Source: CAZEJK01 sp964512045
GTDB taxonomy: Bacteria; Acidobacteriota; Thermoanaerobaculia; Thermoanaerobaculales; Sulfomarinibacteraceae
DNA length: 41,319 nt
Direction of reading: 5' to 3'
Assembly (NCBI GenBank): GCA_964512045.1
Contig: CAZEJK010000019.1
Coordinates: forward strand, 1 to 41,319
The position numbers were made by a program, and so were the translations under genes. The stretch's first letter is position 1. Every line of letters begins with the position of its first letter. The notes under the pieces were generated by a model. It worked only from the letters and a program-made list of their open reading frames with translations. It was not told the DNA's origin and searched no databases. This document shows, one piece after another, positions 16,421-24,433 of the stretch.

Positions 16421-17209
16421 ATGTCGATCGGGACCGTTGTGCTCGTGGAGCCCGCCTTCCCCATCAACCTCGGCTCGGCCTTGCGCCTCGCAGCAAACTT
16501 CGGAGTCCGCCGAGTCGGTCTCGTGCGCCCTGGCCTGGCCCCAAGCCATGCGGAGGTCCGCAAGTGGGCATGCGGCGCGCTCGAGCATCTGATCGTCGAG
16601 GAGTTTTCGGACCTTGGGGAGGCCACCGCGGACCAGACGACAGTGGTTGCAACCGCGAGCGCACGCGGCCGCGACAACCTGCCCACCGTGACCCCCCGGG
16701 AAGCCGTTCAGGCGATCTCGAGCCGCGGGCAGGGTGGTACGGCGGTGGTCTTCGGTAACGAGACTCGAGGTCTGAGCAGATCGGATCTCGACCGCTGCGA
16801 CGTGGTCCTGTCCATCCCGACCGAACCGGCGTTTCCGGTCCTCAACCTCGCTCAAGCCATGGCGATCACTCTCGGCTATCTCCACCTCGAGCTGGGAGAG
16901 CAGCCACCGACTGCTCCCCAGCCAGCCCCACATGCTACCGTGGAGCAGCTCATGGCGCACCTCGAGAGGGCACTTCTCGCCATCGGCTTCCTGGACCCGG
17001 TGAACCCCCATCGTATCGTCCGGAAGCTACGACGCCTGCTCGGACGAGCCGGCGCCAGCGACAACGAGGTCGCCATCCTGCACGGCATCTGCCGACAGAT
17101 GATGTGGGCATCTGGTCAGCGCGACGACGGCCGCTGGGGACAGGTTCCGCCGACTGACGCGGCTCGCGATGACCTTGTCTGGCCAGACGACGATGAAGGC
17201 GTTCGCTAA
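16421..17209 (+). CDS. trmJ: tRNA/rRNA 2'-O-methyltransferase, TrmJ-like (SPOUT)
   Basis: A 262-residue SPOUT methyltransferase. The three family motifs are N-L-G-S-A-L-R near residue 16, 'VVFGNETRGLS' near 108-118, and 'PVLNLAQAMAI' near 139-149, which form the knot that binds S-adenosylmethionine. The C-terminal extension with 'HRIVRKLRRLLGRA' and 'EVAILHGICRQM' is the TrmJ type, which methylates position 32 in tRNA anticodon loops. It stands alone on the plus strand between carD and the PEGA gene, with a strong hairpin just after the stop. The ATG has no Shine-Dalgarno sequence. Confidence 0.88.
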   Translation: MSIGTVVLVEPAFPINLGSALRLAANFGVRRVGLVRPGLAPSHAEVRKWACGALEHLIVEEFSDLGEATADQTTVVATASARGRDNLPTVTPREAVQAISSRGQGGTAVVFGNETRGLSRSDLDRCDVVLSIPTEPAFPVLNLAQAMAITLGYLHLELGEQPPTAPQPAPHATVEQLMAHLERALLAIGFLDPVNPHRIVRKLRRLLGRAGASDNEVAILHGICRQMMWASGQRDDGRWGQVPPTDAARDDLVWPDDDEGVR

Positions 17210-17231
17210 CAGCTTCGCAGAGACGAAGAAC

Positions 17232-17253
17232 GGCCCGGCCGATTGGCCGGGCC
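17232..17253. terminator. strong GC hairpin after trmJ
   Basis: A perfect 9-base stem GGCCCGGCC / GGCCGGGCC with loop GATT, 22 bases after the trmJ stop in a convergent gap (trmJ plus, PEGA gene minus). There is no T-run on the plus side, and the minus side shows only TTCTTCGTCT. It may act as a bidirectional barrier. Confidence 0.6.
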
Positions 17254-17408
17254 CGGCGGAGACGTTCTGAACCGATCAGCTCGAGGTGGGCTTGAAGAGG
17301 TGGGCCATGAATCAGGTTGGCCTCATCATAAGGTAGGGCGTTCAGGCAAGTACAAGGTGACAGCCTTCCGGTCCCGTCTCCGTCTCGAATTTTGCGGGAG
17401 TATACACC

Positions 17409-18182
17409 TCAGTTACTGACCTGTCTAGCCAGCTTCAGATCGATATTGAGAATCTCCCCGGCTCCGATCTGCACGACGCGGCGCTGTGGCACGAACGACG
17501 GGGCGATCGCCTCGATCACTCGTTCCCCGGGCTCCACGGTCAACGACCGCAACCGGTCCCTGAGATCTCGAGCCACTCCCACGAACCGGCCATCGATATA
17601 CACCGCAGCATGCGCTGGCTCCACCGACAGGTGGATTCTCCCCACCGCATCGTCTACCGCTGGCCGGCTCAGGAGATCAGCTCGAAGGGACATATCGGGC
17701 CCAGAGCTGTCAACTGGACGCGTCCCCTCCGGTGCGAACACCCGCCGCACCCGGTCGATCGGCTCCTGGCGCCACCACCGCTCAATGGGCTCATCCGCCA
17801 CCCGCTCGAGCCGTCCGCGCAGCGCATAGTGACGCCCCGCCACAACCTCGAGGTCCACAGTGGAAGGCTCATAGCCGCCGAGCTGAACCTCCAGACGGTA
17901 CCGTCCAGGGTGGAGGAACAGATAGCTCGGGGTGCCGTCGAAATCTCGGCCAATGCCGATTCGCTCCCCTGCCAGCACGAGATACGCCCGGCGTGGTCGG
18001 TACAGAGCCTCCACAACCGCCAACTGCGGCGCTCCATCGCCGCTGACACCACCGATTCCGACCCAGATGCCCGGATCACGCTCAACGACTCGTACCGCCT
18101 CTTCATCCGCTGACGTCAGCTCGCCAGCCATCACAGCCAACGGACCTACCAACAGCACAACGAACGCTACTGCTCGTCGCAT
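17409..18182 (-). CDS. exported protein with two PEGA domains
   Basis: A 257-residue protein from ATG 18182 with AGGAGGT six bases upstream. Residues 1-20 are a signal peptide (A-V-M-A-G-E cleavage region). Two PEGA-like beta domains are seen: about 60-118 ('AYLVLAGERIGIGRDFDGTPSYLFLHPGRYRLEV--GGY') and about 175-255 ('IHLSVEPAHAAVYIDGRFVG---LRSLTVEPGE'). PEGA domains occur in envelope proteins and are thought to aid surface assembly; their ligand is unknown. Its start overlaps the end of the glycosyltransferase gene by 16 bases, so the two are probably co-translated with alr as an envelope operon. The 150-base gap after it holds only the trmJ hairpin. Confidence 0.82.
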   Translation of the reverse strand: MRRAVAFVVLLVGPLAVMAGELTSADEEAVRVVERDPGIWVGIGGVSGDGAPQLAVVEALYRPRRAYLVLAGERIGIGRDFDGTPSYLFLHPGRYRLEVQLGGYEPSTVDLEVVAGRHYALRGRLERVADEPIERWWRQEPIDRVRRVFAPEGTRPVDSSGPDMSLRADLLSRPAVDDAVGRIHLSVEPAHAAVYIDGRFVGVARDLRDRLRSLTVEPGERVIEAIAPSFVPQRRVVQIGAGEILNIDLKLARQVSN

Positions 18183-19114
18183 CGCCCACCTCCTTGGCCA
18201 TGCTCTTGCAACCCTTCTGCCAGACCACGCAAGTACGGCCCGTCTACGAACCGTCGATACACAGTCGGTGGCAGACCTGCGGGCAGCAGCTCGCCGATCG
18301 CGACCGCGAGCCACAGCAGGCTTCCGGCGGGAGACCAACGGCGCCGACGCTGCTGAAGTCTGCCAACGCCGAGAAAATCAGCGAGCTCCGGATGCAGACG
18401 CATGAAGACGGCACCCGAGCGGCCAACCGTCCTCTGCCGGAGACAGAACGTCCGCGGACGGATACGATGGCGGTGGACAGTGCGCGCCCGCGGTTGGTAG
18501 ACGATACGCAAACCTTGCTGAGCGGCCCGATACGCCAGCTCGATATCCTCCCAAGCAGCTGCGGGGAAGTCCTCCCGGAAACCTCCGAGCTGCAGAAAAA
18601 TCTGTCGTGGCAACGAGATGTTGGATGTATAGAAGAAGTTGAACGGTACCTCGCCGGGATCGTCGATCAGAAGGTACCCGAACTGTGCGCCGTACTCGTT
18701 GATCCACCTGAGAAACGGCGATCGCCAGCTGCGTGGAAAGGAGGTGTACCCAAGCACCGCCACCGGCTCTTCAGACAGCTGATGGTGCTCGATGTGGTGT
18801 GCGAGCCAACCGGGCTGCGGAACCGTGTCGTCACCCAGAAACAGCACGACCTCGCCAGCCGCCGCTGCCACACCGAGGTTCCGCGCCCGTGCAGGCCCGG
18901 AGTTCGGCTGCCGGGCTGCGGAGAACCGCAGGTTCGAACGTCTGCGTTCAAGCCAGCTCCAGGTACCGTCACTCGAGCCATCGTCGACTACGACGAGCTC
19001 CAGCTGCCACCCGTCCGGTACTGTCATCCGCTCCACAGCATCCACAACCGCGCGCAGATCTGCGCTACGGTTGTACGTCGGAACAACCACCGACGCCAGC
19101 CGGAGCTCAGCCAC
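18167..19114 (-). CDS. family 2 glycosyltransferase
   Basis: About 315 residues. A GTG at 19114, overlapping the alr stop, has GAGG just upstream; an in-frame GTG at 19129 is possible. GT2 (GT-A fold) motifs are 'ASVVVPTYNR', 'LVVVDDGSSDGT', 'NSGPARARNLGVAAAAGEVVLFLGDD' with the metal-binding acidic cluster, and a late 'AAWEDIELAYR' with the candidate catalytic base. 'FNFFYTSNISLPRQ' and 'GGFREDF' are typical of this group. The C-terminal part has a hydrophobic segment ('LLWLAVAIGELLPAGL') suggesting membrane association. Donor and acceptor are unknown; the neighbours point to cell-envelope polysaccharide or peptidoglycan-related work. Confidence 0.9.
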   Translation of the reverse strand: MAELRLASVVVPTYNRSADLRAVVDAVERMTVPDGWQLELVVVDDGSSDGTWSWLERRRSNLRFSAARQPNSGPARARNLGVAAAAGEVVLFLGDDTVPQPGWLAHHIEHHQLSEEPVAVLGYTSFPRSWRSPFLRWINEYGAQFGYLLIDDPGEVPFNFFYTSNISLPRQIFLQLGGFREDFPAAAWEDIELAYRAAQQGLRIVYQPRARTVHRHRIRPRTFCLRQRTVGRSGAVFMRLHPELADFLGVGRLQQRRRRWSPAGSLLWLAVAIGELLPAGLPPTVYRRFVDGPYLRGLAEGLQEHGQGGGRCDEQ

Positions 19115-20300
19115 ACACCACCTCGTCACCGTGTCGCAGATACCGGGGAATCGATGGTGCCAACCTCGCCAGGAACTCGTAGTTGATCGTCCCTGCGGAC
19201 TCCGCCAGCTCCTCGACTGAGACCCTGGCGCCGTCCTGCCGTCCGATCAGTACGACCTCATCGCCCGCCTGGACATCGTCCACGTCGGTGACATCCACCA
19301 TCAGGATATTCATGCACACACGTCCGACAACGGGTGCCGGAAGCCCCTTCACGAGGGCCCGTGCTCGGTTGCCCAACGCCCTCGCATAGCCATCGGAGTA
19401 ACCACACGGCACCACCGCCAACGTCGTCGGCCTGGTCGCGCGCCAGGTCCGACCGTAACCGACTGTGTCGCCTGCCGATACCGCCTGCAGCTGTCCGACG
19501 CGAGCAGTCCACTGCAAGGCAGGACGGAGCTCCGGATGCCGACCTCCGTGCTGCATCACCCACGAGAGCTGTGTCTCCCGAGAGGGCCAATGACCATACG
19601 CGGAGATCCCCACTCGAACGAGGTTGAAATCGGCCTCGCGAAACAGCAACGCAGCGGCAGAACACGCCGCATGGATCCACGGTGGCCGCTCGCCAAGCTC
19701 ACGGTCAACGAGCGCCACGGCCCGTTCGAAATTGCCGATCTGACTCTGCGCAAACTGATGCTCGAGGGTATCCTCGATGTTCGCAAAATGGGTCGCGACA
19801 CCGACCACGTCGAGCCCCAGCTGGGCGGCACGCCGCGCCTGTTGCGGAAGCTCCGACTCCTGAAAGCCCTGGCGGTGCGTCCCGGTATCCACCTTGAGAT
19901 GGATTGGACACCGGACTCCGGTTCGCTGTCGGTGATCGCCAAGCCACTCCATCACTTGTGATGACGACACCAAGACGTGCGTTTCGGAATCAAAATGCTG
20001 GATACCAGTTGGCAGAACATATCCCATCACCAAGACTGGACACGTGACTCCGAGCTCACGGATCTGCCGAAATTCCGGCGCACTATGCACTCCCAACCAC
20101 TCGCTGCAACGCGCAAACGTGGACGCGGTCTGGGCAAGCCCGTGGCCATACGCGTTGGCCTTGACGACGGTCATCAGCGCCACGGTGTCTGGCAACAAAG
20201 CTCTGAAGACGTGAAGATTATGCTCCAAAGCTGTCCCATCCACGTCGATCCAATGGGTCTCTGGAGGGATTGGACCGGACAATCCGCGCCTTGAACTCAT
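19107..20300 (-). CDS. alr: alanine racemase
   Basis: A 397-residue PLP enzyme converting L- and D-alanine for peptidoglycan. The PLP lysine is K47 in 'TVVKANAYGHG', the second catalytic residue Y282 in 'DTVGYGRTW', and 'GRVCMNILMVDVTD' and 'VVLIGRQDG' belong to the C-terminal beta domain. 'VRVGISAYG' binds the PLP phosphate. ATG 20300 has GAGG five bases upstream; a GTG two codons earlier is less likely. It is the first gene of the alr - glycosyltransferase - PEGA unit. Confidence 0.95.
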   Translation of the reverse strand: MSSRRGLSGPIPPETHWIDVDGTALEHNLHVFRALLPDTVALMTVVKANAYGHGLAQTASTFARCSEWLGVHSAPEFRQIRELGVTCPVLVMGYVLPTGIQHFDSETHVLVSSSQVMEWLGDHRQRTGVRCPIHLKVDTGTHRQGFQESELPQQARRAAQLGLDVVGVATHFANIEDTLEHQFAQSQIGNFERAVALVDRELGERPPWIHAACSAAALLFREADFNLVRVGISAYGHWPSRETQLSWVMQHGGRHPELRPALQWTARVGQLQAVSAGDTVGYGRTWRATRPTTLAVVPCGYSDGYARALGNRARALVKGLPAPVVGRVCMNILMVDVTDVDDVQAGDEVVLIGRQDGARVSVEELAESAGTINYEFLARLAPSIPRYLRHGDEVVCG

Positions 20301-20608
20301 GCACACCTCAACCGACTTTGTATGCGGATAACAGCTCTACAGAATCCTCGTCCACACTTCACTTCCAGTGCCTTCCTCAGACCATGCTCATCGCTGACGC
20401 GAGGGAAACGCTGCCGCGAGATTCCTCTCCCGAGCCCACAATCCTCTCGTTGCTCCGACACAGGCCTCGACCAAACTCCATGATATTCCTTCCAGTGCTC
20501 CGTGGATTGGACAACGTTACGACCTCATCATCCCGTGCAATCATTTCATCAGCTCGGCCAAATAGTACCGAGAACTCTGGAAAATCCCAGAGGCAACACT
20601 CACGAAAC
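20301..20608. other. gene-free region between alr and the next plus-strand gene
   Basis: About 300 bases, visibly richer in A and T than the rest of the window, with no open frame of note. It must hold the alr promoter on the minus strand, but I could not identify convincing hexamers. No repeat, tRNA or recognisable structured RNA was seen. Confidence 0.5.
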
Positions 20609-20637
20609 TTGACACCATTCTCTCTCTACAATACAGT
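20609..20637 (+). promoter_or_regulatory. sigma-70 type promoter for the unknown gene at 20664
   Basis: A perfect -35 TTGACA (20609-20614), a 17-base spacer and a -10 TACAGT (20632-20637). The expected transcript start leaves about 20 bases before the ATG, containing AGGAGGTG (20651-20658). This is the best consensus promoter in the window and suggests strong expression. Confidence 0.7.
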
Positions 20638-20663
20638 TGAGAGTCCCCATAGGAGGTGGAGAA

Positions 20664-21053
20664 ATGGCATTCGAAAAGTACGTCCCCCCGCGTGCCCGTA
20701 CGGCAGCGCCAAAGGCGCTAATCCGTCCGACTGGCCTGATCTCATTCGACGCAAGCGCCGTTGAGGCTTTCAACCTCCACGATGCCCAGTATGCGATGCT
20801 CTTCTTCGACCGCACTCGCAAGCTCGTCGGCGTCAAGCTGACCAACAGTGCCGGCGACGAAGGCGCTTTGAAGCTCTCTCGACGCCGCCGCACCGTCAGC
20901 GTCAAGTCGCCCGATTTCTTTGAGGAGTACGGCATCGAAATCCACCAACCCACACGGTTCGATGCGTTCTATGATGACAACAAGAACATGATTGTCATCA
21001 ATACGAAGTCCGTACCGCGACGGCGCGGACGACGGGCCAAGTCTGCCTCCTGA
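20664..21053 (+). CDS. conserved-looking small protein of unknown function with basic tail
   Basis: 129 residues from ATG 20664, set by AGGAGGTG six bases upstream. It opens 'MAFEKYVPPRAR', continues with a compact alpha/beta region ('LISFDASAVEAFNLHDAQYAMLFFDRTRKLVGVKLT', 'VKSPDFFEEYGIEI', 'DNKNMIVINT') and ends in the very basic stretch R-R-R-G-R-R-A-K. I recall similar hypothetical proteins in other bacteria with the same opening but no assigned function. The small size, basic tail and strong promoter would fit a nucleic-acid-binding or chromatin-type protein; that is inference. It is a single-gene unit with a hairpin after it. Confidence 0.75.
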   Translation: MAFEKYVPPRARTAAPKALIRPTGLISFDASAVEAFNLHDAQYAMLFFDRTRKLVGVKLTNSAGDEGALKLSRRRRTVSVKSPDFFEEYGIEIHQPTRFDAFYDDNKNMIVINTKSVPRRRGRRAKSAS

Positions 21054-21115
21054 CGAGGCCGCTCGGCATCCGTGGCGGCCACGACGCTGCCCGCAGCCAC
21101 GAAACCGCGCCCGCG

Positions 21116-21146
21116 AGCGGTGTCGCCGGCCTGATGCGACACCGCT
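21116..21146. terminator. 11-base-pair hairpin between convergent genes
   Basis: A perfect inverted repeat AGCGGTGTCGC / GCGACACCGCT with a 9-base loop, placed between the stop of the small unknown gene (plus) and the stop of tatD (minus). No T-run is visible, so termination would have to rely on the stem or on Rho. Confidence 0.6.
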
Positions 21147-21151
21147 GCCAC

Positions 21152-21931
21152 TCATCGGCTCGTGCTTCCCTCCGATCCGAACAGCCTGTCAAAGACCTCT
21201 GTCGTCGCGGAGGCGACCGAGCTGGCGTCCACCTGTCGAAGCTCCGCGAGGAACTGCCCCGTTGCCGCGACGTACGCGGGCTCGTTGCGCCGACCGCGAT
21301 AGGGTACAGGCGCCAGGAACGGCGAATCCGTCTCTACGAGCATCCTATCAAACGGCACGATACGGGCCGCTTCACGAATCCGCTCGGCCCACTTGAACGT
21401 GAGCATGCCGGAGAAACCAACACACAGGCCAAGACCGATCGCCGCACGAGCCTCCTCTGCGCCTTCAGCGAACGAGTGACACACGCCTTTGAGCCGTTCG
21501 CCTTGATCGGCCAGAGCCGCATTGAGATCCGACCACGAATCGCGGTTGTGCAGCACAACAGGAAGCCCGGCTGACCGGGCGAGGTCCAGCTGCCATTTGA
21601 GAGCTTTCAGCTGGTCCTCACGGGGCGAGCTGTCGTAGTAGTAGTCCAGCCCGATCTCACCGACGGCGACAATTCCAGGATCGCCGAGCGCCGCTTCGAT
21701 CAGACGTTTTGCACCATCGTCGAGATACTTTGCATCGTGCGGATGGATCCCCGCAGCACCGATCACGGTCCTTGGATGCTCGTCTACTATCTCTCTGACA
21801 CGGGGCAGGTCTCGCGGATTGGTGGCCGGCACCAACACTCTCTGCACGCCGTTCTTCTGTGCTCGCAACAGAACGTCAGCGAGCTCGGACGGCTCGAACA
21901 TCGTCAGATGCGCGTGCGAATCAACCCACAC
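21152..21931 (-). CDS. tatD: TatD family metal-dependent deoxyribonuclease
   Basis: About 259 residues from GTG 21931, preceded by GGGGAGG. The amidohydrolase-type TIM barrel is marked by D-S-H-A-H at the N-terminus (first metal ligands), 'GIHPHDAKYL', 'AVGEIGLDYYYD' with the bridging Glu, 'PVVLHNRDSW', 'CHSFAEG' and 'LVETDSPFLAP'. TatD enzymes are 3'-5' exonucleases on DNA or RNA and some act in D-Tyr-tRNA deacylation. It is the last gene of the minus-strand group running from the receiver at 23638; spacing from the CDGSH gene is about 70 bases. Confidence 0.93.
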   Translation of the reverse strand: MWVDSHAHLTMFEPSELADVLLRAQKNGVQRVLVPATNPRDLPRVREIVDEHPRTVIGAAGIHPHDAKYLDDGAKRLIEAALGDPGIVAVGEIGLDYYYDSSPREDQLKALKWQLDLARSAGLPVVLHNRDSWSDLNAALADQGERLKGVCHSFAEGAEEARAAIGLGLCVGFSGMLTFKWAERIREAARIVPFDRMLVETDSPFLAPVPYRGRRNEPAYVAATGQFLAELRQVDASSVASATTEVFDRLFGSEGSTSR

Positions 21932-22000
21932 CGCCGCGCCTCCCCTTCGAGACACGCACTCGACAGCGCTGTGTCGTACCAGCCGGTCCCCGTCCCACGG

Positions 22001-22237
22001 TCACAGCTTGCTATGCGAGCCGTCGCAGCGTGGCGGATCACCGCTCTGCTTGCACAGGCAGAACGGAACCTTCGTGACGGCCGTGATCTCCAGCTTGACC
22101 GGAGCAATCCCGGTTCCCTTGTGGGCCCCATCGCAGTACGGCTGGTTTGAGGACCGTCCGCACGCACACCACCAGTACGTTCCCGGCTCGAGCTCGACCA
22201 CCGTTGGCTTGGCTCCGGCGACAATAACGTCCTCCAC
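22001..22237 (-). CDS. double CDGSH iron-sulfur protein
   Basis: 78 residues, GTG start with AAAGGAG upstream. Two CDGSH motifs are complete: C24-x-C26 with C35-D-G-x-H39, and C60-x-C62 with C71-D-G-S-H75. Each three-Cys/one-His set binds a 2Fe-2S cluster, so the protein should carry two clusters in one chain, as in prokaryotic tandem CDGSH proteins. Its role in bacteria is unclear (redox or cluster transfer). It has no membrane segment. Confidence 0.92.
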   Translation of the reverse strand: MEDVIVAGAKPTVVELEPGTYWWCACGRSSNQPYCDGAHKGTGIAPVKLEITAVTKVPFCLCKQSGDPPRCDGSHSKL

Positions 22238-22330
22238 GACGCACTCCTTTCCTCATTGGATACCCGGGCTTCGCGATTCACGCGAACCGCTGCTCGGTTG
22301 TGCCACATGGGACCCGACTCAGTCCGCGAG

Positions 22331-22999
22331 CTACGGCGTACCGGAAGGTTCCTCGCCGCCGTGCTCCTCCTCTGCTTGCCTCTCTTGAGAAGCTCTTGGT
22401 GCATCTTTGCCGGCCTCGTCGCGCTGCTCCTGGCCACGTTTCGGAGCCACCCGAACCACCGGTGTGAACCGCTCCCGAGTGCCGTCCATCGCGATGCTCT
22501 CCACGTAGTACCAGTACGCGGTATCCGGATCGATTGTCTCGTCGACAAACTCGTACCGGCTCGTCAGATCGGTGGTCCCTGCACCCTCGATGATCTCCTC
22601 GTTCACTCGCTCGAACGGTCCATCTTCGGATGTGCCGCGATACACGTTGTACCCGAAGTTGTCCACCTCGCTCGCAGTGGACCACTTGATCCGGTTGACA
22701 AGCTCTTCGGACGAATCGTCTGCAGCGCCTTCGGACGCCCCGTCCGCTGCGTTCTGCGCGTCTGTCTGCGCACAGGCAGTCTGGTCGTCGCTCGGAGCAT
22801 CTGCCGGTGGCTCTGGCGCACGTGGCGCTGGTCCGGACAGCGCGAGACAGCTCGAAGCTGCGATCGGAACCGCAGCACCGCCAGGTCCCGCAACCGCCAC
22901 CGCGGGAAGCAGGCATGCGATCAACACCGCTCCGATACCCCGAGCATTACCGCCGATGCACGCTCCCCGCCAACGCCCCATCACAGCTTCTCTCACCAT
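22331..22999 (-). CDS. exported FN3-like domain protein
   Basis: 222 residues from ATG 22999 with AGGAGG upstream. Residues about 10-37 are a signal segment ('GAVLIACLLPAVAVAG'). Residues about 45-100 are a low-complexity Ala/Asp/Glu/Pro linker. Residues about 100-185 form a fibronectin type III-like module ('IKWSTASEVDNFGYNVYRGTS', 'YEFVDETIDPDTAYWYYVESI--DGTRERFTPVVRV'). The C-terminus is highly charged. Modules of this kind often sit in secreted proteins that describe or bind polymers; here there is only one and the function is unknown. Confidence 0.75.
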   Translation of the reverse strand: MVREAVMGRWRGACIGGNARGIGAVLIACLLPAVAVAGPGGAAVPIAASSCLALSGPAPRAPEPPADAPSDDQTACAQTDAQNAADGASEGAADDSSEELVNRIKWSTASEVDNFGYNVYRGTSEDGPFERVNEEIIEGAGTTDLTSRYEFVDETIDPDTAYWYYVESIAMDGTRERFTPVVRVAPKRGQEQRDEAGKDAPRASQERQAEEEHGGEEPSGTP

Positions 23000-23131
23000 C
23001 CCCTGCCTCCTGACGTCCAGAATCTGGAAGATCATACCATCGGGACCGCAAAACGGACGTGCACCCGAGAGCGATTTGCCGCGTTCCTCCGGTCAGCACC
23101 TTCGCCGTGAACCGCATTCCCCGTTGACCGC

Positions 23132-23638
23132 TCATGGGTCACCCATCGGACCCTGCGACGCGCTTCGCCGGGTCGCGATGTCGAAGTCTCCCAGCTCCCT
23201 GACGGTCGTGACCAGCTCATCCGGATCGATGATCGGCTTGGCCATGTAGCGGTCCGCTGTCGAGATCTCCAAGAAGCGTTCACGATCGCCCTTCATGGCG
23301 TGGGCGGTGAGCAGCAGCACCCCAATCGTGCGCGGCGACTCGCGGCGCAGGATCCGAGTCAGCTCGAGCCCATCGACCTTTCGACCGCCGACGACGGTAT
23401 CCCGTAGTGAAACGTCCATGACAACGGCCGCAACAGAGCCGGAGCGAACTCGCGCGAGAATGTCGTCGCCACTCTCGGTCGCAACCGCGTCCAGCCCGCC
23501 GTTGATCAGAACAGTCTGAATGAGCAGAGCGTTTGCCGGGTCATCCTCAATCACCAGCACGCAGGCGGAGGAGGGCTGCTCCTCTCGTAGTTGCCCCTCG
23601 TCTCCGATCTCGGCGCCGGGAGGTTTTCTGTCATCCAT
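23132..23638 (-). CDS. receiver domain protein with an enlarged acceptor loop
   Basis: 168 residues from ATG 23638. After a 25-residue polar leader comes one receiver domain: acidic pocket E31-D32-D33 in 'VLVIEDDPAN', phospho-acceptor D75 in 'VVMDVSL', T110 in 'LLLTAHAM' and K133-P134. The loop after the acceptor is longer than usual ('RDTVVGGRKVDGLEL', where most receivers have M-P-x-M-D-G). There is no output domain, so it is a stand-alone CheY/DivK-type regulator. It follows rsmE by about 90 bases and precedes the FN3 gene by about 130; no kinase adjoins. Confidence 0.88.
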   Translation of the reverse strand: MDDRKPPGAEIGDEGQLREEQPSSACVLVIEDDPANALLIQTVLINGGLDAVATESGDDILARVRSGSVAAVVMDVSLRDTVVGGRKVDGLELTRILRRESPRTIGVLLLTAHAMKGDRERFLEISTADRYMAKPIIDPDELVTTVRELGDFDIATRRSASQGPMGDP

Positions 23639-23725
23639 CCTACAGCCTCGTCCTTTCGCACGATGTTGGCCAGCGGGAATGGTCCAGGAAAACCACACTC
23701 GAGCACGGTCTCCCAAACCCCCACA

Positions 23726-24433
23726 TCAGCCATGTCGCGCCACAAGCCACGCGGCACCAACGGCCGCCGCCGTCGGTGCTCGCAGTATGAACTCCCCCAA
23801 CGCCACTGTCCGCCAACCAGCCGTCACCAGCATCTTCATCTCATCTTCCGTCAGCCCCCCCTCGGGCCCGATCAGGAGCACTGGCGCCTGTGGCACAGCG
23901 ACCTGGTCCGGAGCGGCTCCGTTGGGATCTCCCACGAGACCCCGCGACGCCGGCACAGCCTGCACAAGCTGTTCAAGCCCCATGGGTTCGTGAATCTCCA
24001 GCAGCCACGAACGACGACACTGCTTCAGAGCCTGCCGTCCGATCTCCTTCCATCGGTCCATCCTGCTCCACATCACGTCACAGGAAAGCTGAGAACGCTC
24101 AGTATGCAGCGGGATCAACCGCTCCACTCCGACCTCCACGGAATGCTGTACGGCACGCTCCATCGCCTGGCCCTGCAGCGCTCCCAGGGCCAGCGTCACA
24201 TCGCCACGGACCGGAGGCCGTTGGTGTACCGTACCGACGTGGAGACGCACCTCCCGGCGATCACGCTCGACGGCAGCCTCCGCGACATGACCGCAGCCAT
24301 CCGTCGCAACCACCCGTCCAGCTTTGCGTCTGCGAACCGTCACGAGGTGATGTGCTTCGGCACGCCCCAGCTCGATCACGGCGCCCTCCTCCAACGCTCC
24401 CGGTTCGACCAGGACCCACAGCTCAGCAGTCAT
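23726..24433 (-). CDS. rsmE: 16S rRNA m3U1498 methyltransferase RsmE
   Basis: 235 residues from ATG 24433, which overlaps the prmA stop (ATGA). The N-terminal PUA-like part has 'AEAHHLVTVRRRKAG'. The SPOUT part has 'ALGALQGQAMERAVQHSVEVGVERLIPLHTERS', 'IGRQALKQCRRSWLLEIHEP', the knot motif 'VLLIGPEGGLTEDE' and the closing 'LGEFILRAPTAAAVGA'. In most members the last motif reads LG-x-R-I-L-R-T/A-E-T-A and the middle one Q-(S/C)-G-R, so this copy deviates at both (E-F for x-R, R-R for G-R). The overall fold signature and the prmA-rsmE order make the assignment firm. Confidence 0.9.
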   Translation of the reverse strand: MTAELWVLVEPGALEEGAVIELGRAEAHHLVTVRRRKAGRVVATDGCGHVAEAAVERDRREVRLHVGTVHQRPPVRGDVTLALGALQGQAMERAVQHSVEVGVERLIPLHTERSQLSCDVMWSRMDRWKEIGRQALKQCRRSWLLEIHEPMGLEQLVQAVPASRGLVGDPNGAAPDQVAVPQAPVLLIGPEGGLTEDEMKMLVTAGWRTVALGEFILRAPTAAAVGAAWLVARHG

